NCBI RefSeq assembly: GCF_019968905.1
Contig: NZ_CP079946.1
Location: 3,038,001-3,102,000, forward strand
DNA length: 64,000 bases
Origin: Corallococcus sp. EGB
Lineage (GTDB): Bacteria; Myxococcota; Myxococcia; Myxococcales; Myxococcaceae
Reading direction: 5' to 3'
Shown: positions 8,052 to 16,841 of the stretch, in pieces
Position numbering within the stretch: position 1 is the first letter of the stretch
Layout of the letters: each line of letters starts with the position of its first letter
Program-made: the position numbers and the translations under genes
The notes under the pieces: generated by a model
The model's input: only the letters and a program-made list of their open reading frames with translations
Told to the model about the DNA's origin: nothing
Databases searched by the model: none

Positions 8052-9105
8052 GCGACACCTCCCCGGCATAGCCGTGCAGCAGTCGTCGATAGAACGCGAG
8101 CCCCGCCTCCAGCTCCGCGCGCGTGAGGTACTCGTTCGCCTGGTGGCTGCGGAGCGTGTCGCCCGGGCCCACCTTCACCGCCGGGACGTCGCCCAGGAAC
8201 GCCCAGTCGGACGTGGTGCTGGAGCCCACCGTGTCCTGGCCCGACGCCACCACCGCCGCGCGCACCAGCGGGTGCGACGCGTCCGTGCCCTTGGGCAGGT
8301 AGCGCGCGGAGTGCACCAGCACTTCACTCTCCAGCGCCTTGCCGATGTCCTCCGCCACCTTCGCGTGGTCCATGCCCGGCGTGGTGCGCAGGTCCACGAA
8401 GAACTCGCACCGGTCCGGCACCTGGTTGCGCGCCAGGCCTCCGGACACCTGCGTCACCTGTGCCCGCGCCTCACCCAGCAGCGGGTGCACGGGGAAGCGC
8501 AGCGCGGACACGGCCTGGATGTCCCGGGCCGCCTTGAGGATGGCGTTGTCCAGCCCTCCCGAATGCGCGTGCGCGACGTGGCCGCTCTTGCCATGCGCCA
8601 CGCAGCGCAGGAGCAGCATGCCCCGCTGCGCCGTGCAGGGCCTGAGCGACGTGGGCTCACCCACGATGGCGGCGTCCAGCGGCCCGAGCGTGGGCAGGAG
8701 CGGCCCCAGCCCCTTTCCGCCGGTCTCCTCCTCGGCGGTGAGCGCGAAGACGTACTCGACACCCCTGGGCGCGCCGTCCTCCAGGAGCGCCTTCGCGGTG
8801 AGGAGCATGGCGGTGACGCAGCCCTTGGCGTCGTTGGCGCCCAGGCCGTAGAGCGTGTCGTCCTTCCACACGGCCTCATGCGGCTCCGTGTTCCACCCGG
8901 CGCACGGCTTCACCGTGTCCAGGTGCGAGTTCACGAGCAGGCGCTTCGGCCCGCTGCCCACGCTGAACCAGACGTTGTGGCCCTGGCGGTGCACGCGGGC
9001 ACCCCAGCCTTCCGCATGGCTGGCCACGAGGTCCGCGATGCGGGCCTCGTCGCCGGAGACGCTGGGCGTGGCGACCAGCGCGGTGAGCAGCTCGGCGGGG
9101 TTCAA
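8044..9105 (-). CDS. argE: M20-family N-acyl-citrulline (or N-acyl-ornithine) deacylase ArgE'
   Basis: TTG start; 353 residues. Zinc-dependent M20 metallohydrolase: His61 in SHLDT, the bridging Asp in ANDAKG, and the general-base/metal pair in AEEETGG are visible. Because the operon's carbamoyltransferase belongs to the N-acyl-ornithine class, the likely substrate is N-acetyl- or N-succinyl-citrulline, deacylated before ArgG acts. TTG is accepted as start because it forms a TTGA overlap with the argB stop and the next residues match the normal M20 N-terminus. Substrate assignment is inference from context. Confidence 0.88.
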   Translation of the reverse strand: MNPAELLTALVATPSVSGDEARIADLVASHAEGWGARVHRQGHNVWFSVGSGPKRLLVNSHLDTVKPCAGWNTEPHEAVWKDDTLYGLGANDAKGCVTAMLLTAKALLEDGAPRGVEYVFALTAEEETGGKGLGPLLPTLGPLDAAIVGEPTSLRPCTAQRGMLLLRCVAHGKSGHVAHAHSGGLDNAILKAARDIQAVSALRFPVHPLLGEARAQVTQVSGGLARNQVPDRCEFFVDLRTTPGMDHAKVAEDIGKALESEVLVHSARYLPKGTDASHPLVRAAVVASGQDTVGSSTTSDWAFLGDVPAVKVGPGDTLRSHQANEYLTRAELEAGLAFYRRLLHGYAGEVSRG

Positions 9106-10028
9106 CCCTTGGCCTCGCCGTGCTTCACGGGGTGCTCGCGCACGACCATGGTGCCGCTGCCCTCGTTGGTGAAGACCTCCTCCAATAGGGCGTCGGACTG
9201 CTTGCCGCTCACCAGGTGCACGCTGCCCACGCCGCCTACCAGCGCGTGGCGCATGGCGTGCGCCTTGGGACGCATGCCGCCCGTGAGCCGGCCCTCGGCC
9301 TCCAGCGACGCCAGGTCCGACAGCGTGGCCAGCGAGATGAGCGACGACGGGTCGGAGACGTCCTTGAGGAGCCCCGGCACCTCCACCATGAAGAAGAGCT
9401 TCTCCGCGTGCAGCGCCGCCGCCAGGGCCGCCGCCACCGTGTCCGCGTTGGTGTTGTACACGGCACCGTCCTGGCCGCCCGACAGCGGGGCGATGACCGG
9501 CACGTAGTCCGCGCCGCGCAGGTGCTCCACCACGCGCGTGTCCACGGACTCGATGTCGCCCACGAGGCCGTAGTCCACCATGCGGCCTTGCGTCTCACCG
9601 GGCTCCGTCACGAGCACGGGCGGGCGCTTGCGCGCCTTGATGAGCCCCGCGTCCACGCCGGACAGGCCCACGGCCGGGACGCCCGCGGCCTGGAGGTCCG
9701 CGAGCAGGTCCGTGTGCAGCTTGCCCGCGAGCACCATCTTCGCCGCGTCCAGCACGGGCGCGGAGGTGACGCGGCGGCCGGCCACCTTCTCGATGGGCAG
9801 GTGCAGGGCGTCACAGAGCGCGTCCAGCTCCGGACCGCCGCCATGCACCACGACGGGGCGGATGGAGAAGGCCCACAGGAGGGCGATCTGCTCGCACGCG
9901 GCCTTGCGGGTGCGCGGATCCGTCAGCACGGCCCCGCCCAGCTTCACGACGAAGGTCTTGCTGCGGAACTGCTTCACGTACTTCGCCGCGTTGCGAAGCG
10001 CGGCGTACGGATCAGGAGACAAAGGCAC
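9102..10028 (-). CDS. argB: N-acylglutamate kinase ArgB
   Basis: GTG start; 308 residues, an amino-acid kinase fold protein that phosphorylates N-acyl-glutamate. Nucleotide- and substrate-loop motifs are VVKLGGAVL (about 27-35) and VVVHGGGPELDAL (about 58-70). The later YNTNADTVAAALA and GGMRPKA motifs bind substrate and ATP. The sequence is somewhat divergent from standard ArgB, as expected if the acyl group is not acetyl. It lies 63 bp downstream of argF' and overlaps argE' by 4 bp. The extended N-terminus may mediate oligomerisation and arginine feedback, but this cannot be judged from sequence alone. Confidence 0.9.
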   Translation of the reverse strand: MPLSPDPYAALRNAAKYVKQFRSKTFVVKLGGAVLTDPRTRKAACEQIALLWAFSIRPVVVHGGGPELDALCDALHLPIEKVAGRRVTSAPVLDAAKMVLAGKLHTDLLADLQAAGVPAVGLSGVDAGLIKARKRPPVLVTEPGETQGRMVDYGLVGDIESVDTRVVEHLRGADYVPVIAPLSGGQDGAVYNTNADTVAAALAAALHAEKLFFMVEVPGLLKDVSDPSSLISLATLSDLASLEAEGRLTGGMRPKAHAMRHALVGGVGSVHLVSGKQSDALLEEVFTNEGSGTMVVREHPVKHGEAKG

Positions 10029-10091
10029 GGTCGGACCTCTGGAAATTCAAAAGGGGGACGGAAAGGAGGGTGGGGCGGCGGGCCGTGTCAA

Positions 10092-11096
10092 TCAGCCGCC
10101 GCGCATCCAGGCCAGGAGGGCGCGCTGCACGTGGTAGCGGTTGCCCGCCTCGTCCACGACGCGGCTGCTGGCATGATCCAACACCTCGTCGGCGACCTCC
10201 ACGTTGCGGCGCACGGGCAGGCAGTGCAGGAAGGCCGCGTCCTTCGCGGCCTTCGCCATGTGCCGGCGCGTGGGCATCCAGCCCGAGTACGACGCGAGCA
10301 GCGCCGCCACGTCCGCGGGCGAGTGCGCCGTCTGCGCGCTCGGGCCCCAGGACTTCGCGTACACGGCGCGGCTGCCCACCAGCGCCTCGTCCTGATCGTG
10401 CGTGTACGTGATGCTGCCGCCGGTGGCCCTGGCGTACGCCTCCGCCTCCGCGCGCACGGCCGGGTGCAGGTCGAAGCCCGGCGGATGCGCCACGCGCACC
10501 TCGCAGCCCGCGGCCGCCGCGGACAGGAGGAAGGAGTTGGGCACGGCCTTGGGCAGGGGCTTGATGTGCGGCGCCCAGGTGAGCGTCACCGGCAGCTTCT
10601 TCGTGGTGCCGAACGTCTCGCGCAGCGTGAGCGCGTCCGCCAGACCCTGGCAGGGGTGCTCGCGCGCGGACTCCATGCTCACCACCGGCACGGTGGCCCA
10701 CTTGCGGAAGGCGTTGATGACGGGGTCGGCCTCGTCCTCCTCGTCACCGCCGCCCTGGGAGAAGGTGCGGATGCCGAGCATGTCCACGAAGCGCGACAGG
10801 ACGGGCGAGGCCTCCTTGATGTGCTCCGCGCGGTCCGCGTTCATCACCGCGCCGGGCCGGTCCTCCAGCTTCCACACGCCAGAGCCCACGTCGAGCACGA
10901 TGGCGTGCCCGCCCGAGCGCAGCATCACCGCCTCGAAGGACGTGCGCGTGCGCAGGGACGGGTTGAAGAACACCATGCCCAGGAGCTTCCCCGGGAAGAT
11001 GTGCCCCGGATCCTTCTGCTTCCACGCGGCCGCCTGCGAGAGGACCGCCTCGACGCCTTCCGGGCCCAGGTCCTGGATGCGGGTGACATGCTTCAT
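10092..11096 (-). CDS. argF': N-acyl-L-ornithine carbamoyltransferase ArgF' (predicted N-succinyl-ornithine type)
   Basis: The protein has 334 residues. Carbamoyl-phosphate loop FNPSLRTRTSFE (44-55), HPCQ and HCLPVRRN mark a transcarbamylase. WKLED, TWAPHIKPLPKAVPNSF and YAKSWG place it with the N-acetyl-/N-succinyl-ornithine enzymes of Xanthomonas and Bacteroides, not ordinary OTCase. The residue known to switch specificity (Glu92 in X. campestris, Pro90 in B. fragilis) is Ala90 here, in the context NADRAEHIKE. E92A is a published change that turns the acetyl enzyme into a succinyl enzyme, so N-succinyl-ornithine is the predicted substrate. ATG 11096 follows a GGGGGAG site; an in-frame ATG at 11150 lies inside the operator. 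It is the first gene of the arginine operon. Confidence 0.9.
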   Translation of the reverse strand: MKHVTRIQDLGPEGVEAVLSQAAAWKQKDPGHIFPGKLLGMVFFNPSLRTRTSFEAVMLRSGGHAIVLDVGSGVWKLEDRPGAVMNADRAEHIKEASPVLSRFVDMLGIRTFSQGGGDEEDEADPVINAFRKWATVPVVSMESAREHPCQGLADALTLRETFGTTKKLPVTLTWAPHIKPLPKAVPNSFLLSAAAAGCEVRVAHPPGFDLHPAVRAEAEAYARATGGSITYTHDQDEALVGSRAVYAKSWGPSAQTAHSPADVAALLASYSGWMPTRRHMAKAAKDAAFLHCLPVRRNVEVADEVLDHASSRVVDEAGNRYHVQRALLAWMRGG

Positions 11097-11140
11097 GGGC
11101 TTCGTGCTCCCCCGGCCGCGCTGGATGGATGGGGACTGCT

Positions 11141-11168
11141 GAATATGCACTTGAATTCATGCATATTC
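11141..11168. promoter_or_regulatory. ARG-box-like operator
   Basis: A perfect 9-bp inverted repeat, GAATATGCA (11141-11149) and TGCATATTC (11160-11168), flanks a TGAATTCA core. This AT-rich island lies between argF' and divergent argR, matching where and how ArgR binds (TGAAT/ATTCA-like half-sites). Related pieces recur at 11184-11192 and as a GAGAATTCTC palindrome at 11212-11221. Confidence 0.7.
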
Positions 11169-11183
11169 GTTGAGGAGGCGCGG

Positions 11184-11211
11184 ATATTATGCAGAACGGC
11201 GCAGCGCACAA
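11184..11211 (-). promoter_or_regulatory. Predicted promoter of the arginine operon
   Basis: On the minus strand TTGTGC (complement of 11206-11211) is followed after 16 bp by TAATAT (complement of 11184-11189). Transcription would begin near 11177, so the ARG-box palindrome would lie just downstream of the start, where bound ArgR could block elongation or open-complex formation. Confidence 0.55.
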
Positions 11212-11276
11212 GAGAATTCTCAGGGGATTTTCATGCGCCTTGCGTGCGTATTCAGCCGCATGCATGGTGAACCTGA

Positions 11277-11696
11277 ATGAACCTGGACGACGCCATTCTT
11301 GAGCTCATCTCCCGGCAGGACGTTCCGGATCAGTTCGTCCTGCAGTCGCTGCTCGAAGAGGCGGGGCACACGCCCAGCCAGTCCACGCTGTCGCGGCGGC
11401 TGAAGAAGCTGAACGTGCAGAAGGTGAACGGCCGCTATCAGCGCGCCGAGGCGCCGGTGACGCCCGTGCCGCTCGCGCCGTCGGTGACCATCATCGAGGC
11501 GCCGCCCAACATGCTCGTGCTGAAGACGGCGCCCGGCTACGCGCAGATCTTCGGGCTGGCGTTGGATCGAGAAGAGGTGGAGGGGCTGGCGGGCACGGTG
11601 GCGGGCGACGACACCATCTTCATCGCGGTGAGGGATCCGTCGTACCTGCGGGACGTGCGCGAGGCGGTGGAGGAGCTCATCCAGCGCGGCCCGTGA
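11277..11696 (+). CDS. argR: Arginine repressor ArgR
   Basis: The protein has 139 residues. The N-terminal winged helix contains QSTLSRRLKKL, the family's recognition-helix region (usually STVSRDL). The C-terminal arginine-binding/hexamerisation domain has the hallmark GTVAGDDTIFIAVRD, whose Asp-Asp pair contacts arginine. It is divergent from the arginine operon with the AT-rich operator in between, so autoregulation and repression of the operon by arginine are likely. ATG 11277 is the only start that keeps the winged helix complete at normal length. Its last 20 bp overlap the convergent 2H phosphoesterase gene. Confidence 0.93.
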   Translation: MNLDDAILELISRQDVPDQFVLQSLLEEAGHTPSQSTLSRRLKKLNVQKVNGRYQRAEAPVTPVPLAPSVTIIEAPPNMLVLKTAPGYAQIFGLALDREEVEGLAGTVAGDDTIFIAVRDPSYLRDVREAVEELIQRGP

Positions 11697-12201
11697 ACGG
11701 GAAGCGGCGCACGGGCTCCCACGGGCCGCCGAGGTAGCGCCAGAGCAGGAGCGCGGGCGCGTGTGAATCGAAGGCGGCCCAGTCCGCGGCCAGCTCCGCG
11801 AGCGCGGCCTTCGCATCCTCCACGGTGGCCTTGTTCATCAGCGTGACGTGGGGGCGGAAGGGCTGCCGGTCCTGCGGCGTGAGCCACTCCGCGAACGCGC
11901 GGGACAGCTCGCGATGCACGGGAGTGAGGTCAGGCGCCTCCACGTCCACCGCCATGCCGCGTCCCAGGCTTCTCGGCTGCGTGAGGCGCAGCGTGGGCGA
12001 GCGGCGCTCGGTGGCGACCTCGAGCGCGGCCTCCACGGCGTCCTGTTCGTGCGCGGGCAGGTGGTGGAAGAGGGAGACGTGCGCCGGGATGACGTTGCGC
12101 TCGGCCGGGAAGTAGCGGCGGCGCAGGCCGTCCAGGCGCGCGAAGGCCTCCGGCTCCAGCTCGGCGGTGATGATCAGCGGGGCTTCGGAGGGCGCGGGCA
12201 T
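11677..12201 (-). CDS. 2'-5' RNA ligase family (2H phosphoesterase) protein
   Basis: The protein has 174 residues. Two H-x-S/T motifs, His41-Val-Ser43 in AHVSLFH and His118-Val-Thr120 in PHVTLMN, are the defining catalytic pairs of the 2H superfamily (LigT/ThpR), which cleaves or forms 2'-5' or cyclic phosphodiesters. Length and spacing are normal. The natural substrate of this branch is unknown; bacterial members include RNA 2',3'-cyclic phosphodiesterases. The gene is convergent with argR and overlaps its end by 20 bp, with no sign of functional linkage. Confidence 0.88.
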   Translation of the reverse strand: MPAPSEAPLIITAELEPEAFARLDGLRRRYFPAERNVIPAHVSLFHHLPAHEQDAVEAALEVATERRSPTLRLTQPRSLGRGMAVDVEAPDLTPVHRELSRAFAEWLTPQDRQPFRPHVTLMNKATVEDAKAALAELAADWAAFDSHAPALLLWRYLGGPWEPVRRFPFTGRAG

Positions 12202-12299
12202 GAAGGAGCACTCTTGGCACGGCGGCGCCGCGCCACAAGGTCTTCACTGCCCGCGCCGTTCGACGACGGCGTGCTCAAGCCACGGGGGGAGCGCCGGGC

Positions 12300-12998
12300 T
12301 CACTTCTGAGACGCGAGGAAGGCCTTCAGCGAGTCGTCGGCCTTCTTGCGGTACTCCGACAGGCGCGAGCGCTCGGCCTCGGCGAGGGCCTTCTTCACGC
12401 CCGGCGCGTCGAGGTCGCGGGTGTAGACCGGCGTGCCGGGCTGCTGGCGCCACGAGTCCGCGAGGCCGCCCACGTCGATAGCGTCGAAGCCCAGCTCCTC
12501 CACGAGCTTGATCACCTTCGCGCGGTGCTCCGGGGGATCGCCCGCGATCGGTAGCGCGATGCGGCCGGGCGTGCCCTTGGGCACCCCCTTCTCCCCGAGG
12601 CTCATGTAGAAGATGTTGTTGAAGGCCTTGATGACAGGGCGGCCGAGCAGCTTCGAGACCCACTCGCTCTCCGGCGTGCCCGCTTCGAGCTCCGGGATGC
12701 TGCCGTCGCGCACGGGGTAGTAGTTGCCCGTGTCGATGACCACGACGTCCTTCGGCACGTTCGCGAACAAGCCCTTCGGCAGGTGGGGGACCGCCTTCTG
12801 GGGAATGGTCACCACGACGACCTCGCCCGCCTTCGCCGCCTCCTCGACGGTGACGGCCTTCGCGCCCGTCTCCTTCGCCAGCTCGCGCAGCGTCTCCGGC
12901 CCGCGTGAGTTCGCGATGGACACCTCGTGGCCCAGCTGGGTCCACCGCCGCGCCAGCGTTCCGCCAATGAGCCCCGCGCCAATGATTCCGATCTTCAT
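12300..12998 (-). CDS. NADP-binding oxidoreductase of the F420:NADP oxidoreductase-like family
   Basis: The protein has 232 residues. The N-terminal Rossmann motif GIIGAGLIGGTLARRW is followed by NSRGPETL, where the residues after strand 2 favour NADP phosphate binding, and by VVVVTIPQKAV. This fits the family annotated as NADPH-dependent F420 reductase. Many bacterial members are not shown to use F420, so the cofactor partner is uncertain. ATG 12998 has a GGAGGA site 7 nt upstream; an in-frame GTG at 13010 lies on that site. It is transcribed away from the divergent GST-like gene. Confidence 0.85.
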   Translation of the reverse strand: MKIGIIGAGLIGGTLARRWTQLGHEVSIANSRGPETLRELAKETGAKAVTVEEAAKAGEVVVVTIPQKAVPHLPKGLFANVPKDVVVIDTGNYYPVRDGSIPELEAGTPESEWVSKLLGRPVIKAFNNIFYMSLGEKGVPKGTPGRIALPIAGDPPEHRAKVIKLVEELGFDAIDVGGLADSWRQQPGTPVYTRDLDAPGVKKALAEAERSRLSEYRKKADDSLKAFLASQK

Positions 12999-13190
12999 GT
13001 CGTCCTCCACCGGGAAGTGAGTCCCACGACTGCAAGCGCCGGTCGGATGCCTGACCTGTTTTCGCGATGCACGGCCCCAGAGGGAATTCTTCGTGAGCGC
13101 TTTGGATCACTGGCGTCGCAGGGTGACGGCCGCCTGCCCGCGGGAGCGCTGAGGCTCGGAGCCCGACGGGCTGCTAGGGTCGCGGTCCCT

Positions 13191-13931
13191 ATGCGAACCC
13201 TCGTCGGACTGTCCACGTCGGGCTGGACGGAGAAGGCCCGGTGGGCGTTGGACCACCACCGCGTGGCCTACCGCTACCAGGACTACCTCCCGCTCCTCCA
13301 GGAGCGCTGGCTGCGCAAGCAGGTGGCGCCCGGCGAGAAGCCCTCGGTGCCGCTCCTCGTGGAGCCACCCCATCCGGCCGCGCACGGTTCGTTCGCCATC
13401 GCGAAGCGCGCCGAGGCGGTGGGGCAGGGCAGCCCGCTCTTCCCGGCCGCGCACCTGGACGCCATCACCGCCTGGAACAGCACCAGCGAGGAGGTGCTGG
13501 ACGCGGCGCGCGCCTACGCCATGCCGCGCATGCTGGCGAGCTCCCGCGTCCAGGCGGAGATGCTGCCCAGGTTCGTCCCGGGCTGGCTGCGCCCGGTGTT
13601 CGCGCCCTCCGCGCGAATGATCATGCGCTTCGTGGTGAAGAAGCACCAGGTGACGGACGGCAATCCGGAGGCCATCGAGGCCGCCGTCGCTCCCGCCTAC
13701 GAGAAGCTGCGCGCGGCGCTGGGCGGCCGGACCTACCTGCTGGACACGGGCTTCACCTACGCGGACGTCACGGCCGCGGTGATGCTCGTGCTGCTGGGAC
13801 CACCGGCGGACCGGCACCAGCCCATGGGCCCGAACACGCGCGAGGTGTGGACCCATCCGGGGCTCACCGCCCGCTTCCCGGACCTGCTCGCGTGGCGCGA
13901 CGCGCTCTACGACAAGCACCGCCGCACCTGA
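13191..13931 (+). CDS. Glutathione S-transferase-like protein
   Basis: The protein has 246 residues. Residues 1-80 look like a thioredoxin-fold GST N-domain: LVGLSTSGWTEKARWALDHH gives the strand, the Ser-Gly-Trp active-site turn and helix 1, and KPSVPLLV supplies the cis-proline strand. Residues 90-240 are mainly helical, as in the GST C-domain, with DTGFTYADVTAAVML matching the usual LTLADI region. ATG 13191 begins exactly at the first strand. The glutathione-contact residues are too divergent to predict a substrate. The gene is monocistronic and convergent with clpB. Confidence 0.75.
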   Translation: MRTLVGLSTSGWTEKARWALDHHRVAYRYQDYLPLLQERWLRKQVAPGEKPSVPLLVEPPHPAAHGSFAIAKRAEAVGQGSPLFPAAHLDAITAWNSTSEEVLDAARAYAMPRMLASSRVQAEMLPRFVPGWLRPVFAPSARMIMRFVVKKHQVTDGNPEAIEAAVAPAYEKLRAALGGRTYLLDTGFTYADVTAAVMLVLLGPPADRHQPMGPNTREVWTHPGLTARFPDLLAWRDALYDKHRRT

Positions 13932-13940
13932 AAACACCAC

Positions 13941-13969
13941 GGGCCGCCTCCCAGAAGGGAAGGCGGCCC
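13941..13969. terminator. Bidirectional hairpin between GST-like gene and clpB
   Basis: GGGCCGCCTCCC and GGGAAGGCGGCCC form a long stem with a single bulge and an AGAA loop. It lies in the 66-bp gap between two convergent genes, so it can terminate both transcripts. There is no long T-run. Confidence 0.65.
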
Positions 13970-13997
13970 GCCGTGAATCCCCCGTGGGTGAAGAGGA

Positions 13998-16622
13998 CTA
14001 CGCCGTCTTCTTCACGCCCTTCGTGTTGTCCACCAGCACCTTGGCGAAGGTGAGCCCGTCCGGGCCCGCGTCCGCCTGGATGTGCTCGCCCGGCGCGAAC
14101 TCGCCGTTGAGCACCTTGAGCGCGAGCGGATCCAACAGGTACTTCTGCACGGCGCGCTTCAGCGGACGGGCGCCGTACGTGGGGTCGTAGCCCCGCTCCG
14201 CCAGGAGCTCCCGCGCGCTGTCCGTGAGCTCCAGCGTGAGGCGCTTGGCCTGGAGCAGCTTCTGCAGCCGGCCCAGCTGGATGTCCACGATGCGGTAGAT
14301 GTCCTTCTTGCGCAGCGGCTCGAAGACGACGATTTCGTCCACGCGGTTGAGGAACTCCGGCCGGAAGTGTCCGCGCAGCGCGTCCATCACCTCGCTGCGC
14401 GTCTTCTCGTTGAGCGTGTCCGTTCCCGCCATGCCCTCCTGGATGGCCTGCGAGCCGATGTTGGACGTGAGGATGAGCACCGTGTTGCGGAAGTCCACCG
14501 TGCGGCCCTGGCTGTCCGTCACCCGGCCCTCGTCGAGGATCTGCAGCAGGATGTTGAACACGTCGTGGTGTGCCTTCTCGATCTCATCGAAGAGCACCAC
14601 CGTGTATGGCCTGCGGCGCACGGCCTCCGTCAGCTGGCCGCCCTCCTCGTAGCCCACGTAGCCCGGGGGCGCGCCCACGAGCCGCGACACCGCGTGCTTC
14701 TCCATGTACTCGGACATGTCGATGCGGACCATGGCCGTGTCGTCGTCGAAGAGGAACTCCGCCAGCGCCTTGGCCGTCTCCGTCTTGCCCACGCCCGTGG
14801 GGCCCAGGAAGATGAACGAACCGATGGGCCGGTTCGGATCCTGAAGCCCGCTGCGCGCGCGGCGCACGGCGTTGGACACCGCTTCAATGGCGCTGCGCTG
14901 GCCAATCACGCGGTCCGCGAGCCGGTCCTCCATCTTGACCAGCTTCTGCATCTCGCCCTCCATCAGCTTGGAGACCGGGATGCCCGTCCACTTGGCCACG
15001 ACCGCGGCGATGTCCTCGGAGTCCACCTCCTCCTTGAGGAACTTCTGGTTCTTCTGCAGCTCCGCCAGCTTCGCGTTCTGCGCCGCGAGCTCCTTCTCCA
15101 GGCCTGGGATGACGCCGAACTTCAGCTCCGCGGCGCGGTTGAGGTCGCCCTGGCGCTCGGCCGCGGCCTGGTCGTTGCGCGCCTTCTCCTGCTTCTCCTT
15201 GAGGGAGCGCAGCGCCGCGATGGCCTTCTTCTCCTCGTCCCAGTGGGCCTTGAGCGAGTTGAACATCTCGTTGAGGTTCGCCAGCTCCTTCTCGATGACG
15301 GCCAGGCGCTCACGCGAGTGCGGGTCCGTCTCCTTGCGCAGGCCCTCGCGCTCGATCTCGAGCTGCGTCACCTTGCGGCGGATGTCGTCGATCTCCGTGG
15401 GCATGGAGTCGATTTCGATGCGCAGGCGGCTGGAGGCCTCGTCGACCAGGTCGATGGCCTTGTCCGGCAGGAAGCGGTCGGAGATGTACCGGTGGCTGAG
15501 CGTGGCCGCCGCGACGAGCGCGGAGTCCTGGATGCGCACGCCGTGGTGGACCTCGTAGCGCTCCTTCAGGCCACGCAGGATGCTGATGGTGTCGTGCACC
15601 GAGGGCTCGCCCACGAACACCGGCTGGAAGCGGCGCTCCAGCGCGGCGTCCTTTTCGATGTGCTTGCGGTACTCATCCAGCGTCGTCGCGCCAATGCAGT
15701 GCAGCTCGCCGCGCGCGAGCGCCGGCTTGAGCATGTTGCCCGCGTCCATGGCGCCTTCCGCCTTCCCGGCGCCCACGAGCGTGTGCATCTCGTCGATGAA
15801 GAGGATGATCTCCCCCGCCGCGTCCGCGACCTCCTTGAGGACCGCCTTGAGGCGCTCCTCGAACTCGCCGCGGTACTTGGCGCCGGCCACCATGGCCCCC
15901 AGGTCCAGGGTGATGAGGCGCTTGTTCTTCAGGCCTTCCGGAACGTCGCCGTCCACGATGCGGCGGGCCAGGCCTTCGGCGATGGCCGTCTTGCCCACGC
16001 CCGGCTCACCGATGAGCACCGGGTTGTTCTTGGTGCGGCGGCTGAGCACCTGGATGCAGCGGCGGATCTCCTCGTCACGCCCGATGACGGGGTCCAGCTT
16101 GCCGCTCCTCGCGGCCTCCGTGAGGTCGCGGCCGTACTTCTCCAGCGCCTGGTAGGTGGACTCCGCGTCCGCGCTCGTCACGCGCGAGGAGCCACGCACC
16201 TCCTTGAGGCCCGCCTGCACGCGCTCGCGCGTCACGCCGGAGGACTTCATGGCCTCGCCGACCGCGCCCTTGTCCTGGGTGAGCGCGAGCAGCAGGTGCT
16301 CGGACGAGGTGAACTCGTCCTTCAGCGCCTTGGCCTCGTCCTCGGCCTTGTCGAAGGTCTTCATCAGGCGCTGGCTGAGCATGGCGCTCTCGCCGCCCTG
16401 GATGCGCGGGAGCTTCTGGAGCGCTTCGCCCAGCCGGCCCGCGAACAGCTTCACGTCCACGCCAATCTTGCGCAAAAGGGGTTCGACGATGCCGTCCTTC
16501 TGCCCCAGCAATGCCGCGGCGAGGTGCTCCGGCTCGTAGTGGGGGTTGTCGGCCCGGCGGGCCAGGGACTGACCCTCCTGGATCGCCTCCTGCGCCTTCA
16601 CCGTGTATTTGTCGAGTCGCAT
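13998..16622 (-). CDS. clpB: ATP-dependent protein disaggregase ClpB
   Basis: The protein has 874 residues, full length. Clp-N repeats occupy about 1-145. NBD1 has Walker A GEPGVGKT (205-212) and Walker B FIDEMH (275-280). A long coiled middle domain covers about 400-530, with [13 protein letters not shown] typical of ClpB rather than ClpA/C. NBD2 has a second GPTGVGKT near 605 and DEIEKAH. It threads aggregated protein through its hexameric pore with DnaK help. ATG 16622 starts the conserved [13 protein letters not shown]; an upstream in-frame ATG at 16664 is not supported. The leader contains two short perfect palindromes. Confidence 0.97.
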   Translation of the reverse strand: MRLDKYTVKAQEAIQEGQSLARRADNPHYEPEHLAAALLGQKDGIVEPLLRKIGVDVKLFAGRLGEALQKLPRIQGGESAMLSQRLMKTFDKAEDEAKALKDEFTSSEHLLLALTQDKGAVGEAMKSSGVTRERVQAGLKEVRGSSRVTSADAESTYQALEKYGRDLTEAARSGKLDPVIGRDEEIRRCIQVLSRRTKNNPVLIGEPGVGKTAIAEGLARRIVDGDVPEGLKNKRLITLDLGAMVAGAKYRGEFEERLKAVLKEVADAAGEIILFIDEMHTLVGAGKAEGAMDAGNMLKPALARGELHCIGATTLDEYRKHIEKDAALERRFQPVFVGEPSVHDTISILRGLKERYEVHHGVRIQDSALVAAATLSHRYISDRFLPDKAIDLVDEASSRLRIEIDSMPTEIDDIRRKVTQLEIEREGLRKETDPHSRERLAVIEKELANLNEMFNSLKAHWDEEKKAIAALRSLKEKQEKARNDQAAAERQGDLNRAAELKFGVIPGLEKELAAQNAKLAELQKNQKFLKEEVDSEDIAAVVAKWTGIPVSKLMEGEMQKLVKMEDRLADRVIGQRSAIEAVSNAVRRARSGLQDPNRPIGSFIFLGPTGVGKTETAKALAEFLFDDDTAMVRIDMSEYMEKHAVSRLVGAPPGYVGYEEGGQLTEAVRRRPYTVVLFDEIEKAHHDVFNILLQILDEGRVTDSQGRTVDFRNTVLILTSNIGSQAIQEGMAGTDTLNEKTRSEVMDALRGHFRPEFLNRVDEIVVFEPLRKKDIYRIVDIQLGRLQKLLQAKRLTLELTDSARELLAERGYDPTYGARPLKRAVQKYLLDPLALKVLNGEFAPGEHIQADAGPDGLTFAKVLVDNTKGVKKTA

Positions 16623-16841
16623 GACTTCAACGTAAGGGCCGGGGTCCCCTTGGCAAGGCGACACGGCCCGTGTGGCTAACGATTTCCCCGGAATACTTTG
16701 AGCCGCTGGAAGCAGCCGGGTAATCGTGGTGGCGAAGTTGCCAGGGGGCGGGGGGGTCGGTTATAGGCGGCGCCCATCCTCGGGGGCTTCACTCTGGACG
16801 CGCACGGCGGCTATCTCGTTCGACTCGACACCTTCTCCGGG

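Noticed and set aside
11100-11276. Horizontal-transfer scar because of low GC between argF' and argR
   Set aside because: The AT-rich island is explained by promoter and ARG-box operator sequence; flanking genes have the local codon usage.
16623-16740. CIRCE element for HrcA upstream of clpB
   Set aside because: No TTAGCACTC-N9-GAGTGCTAA-like repeat is present; only short unrelated palindromes.
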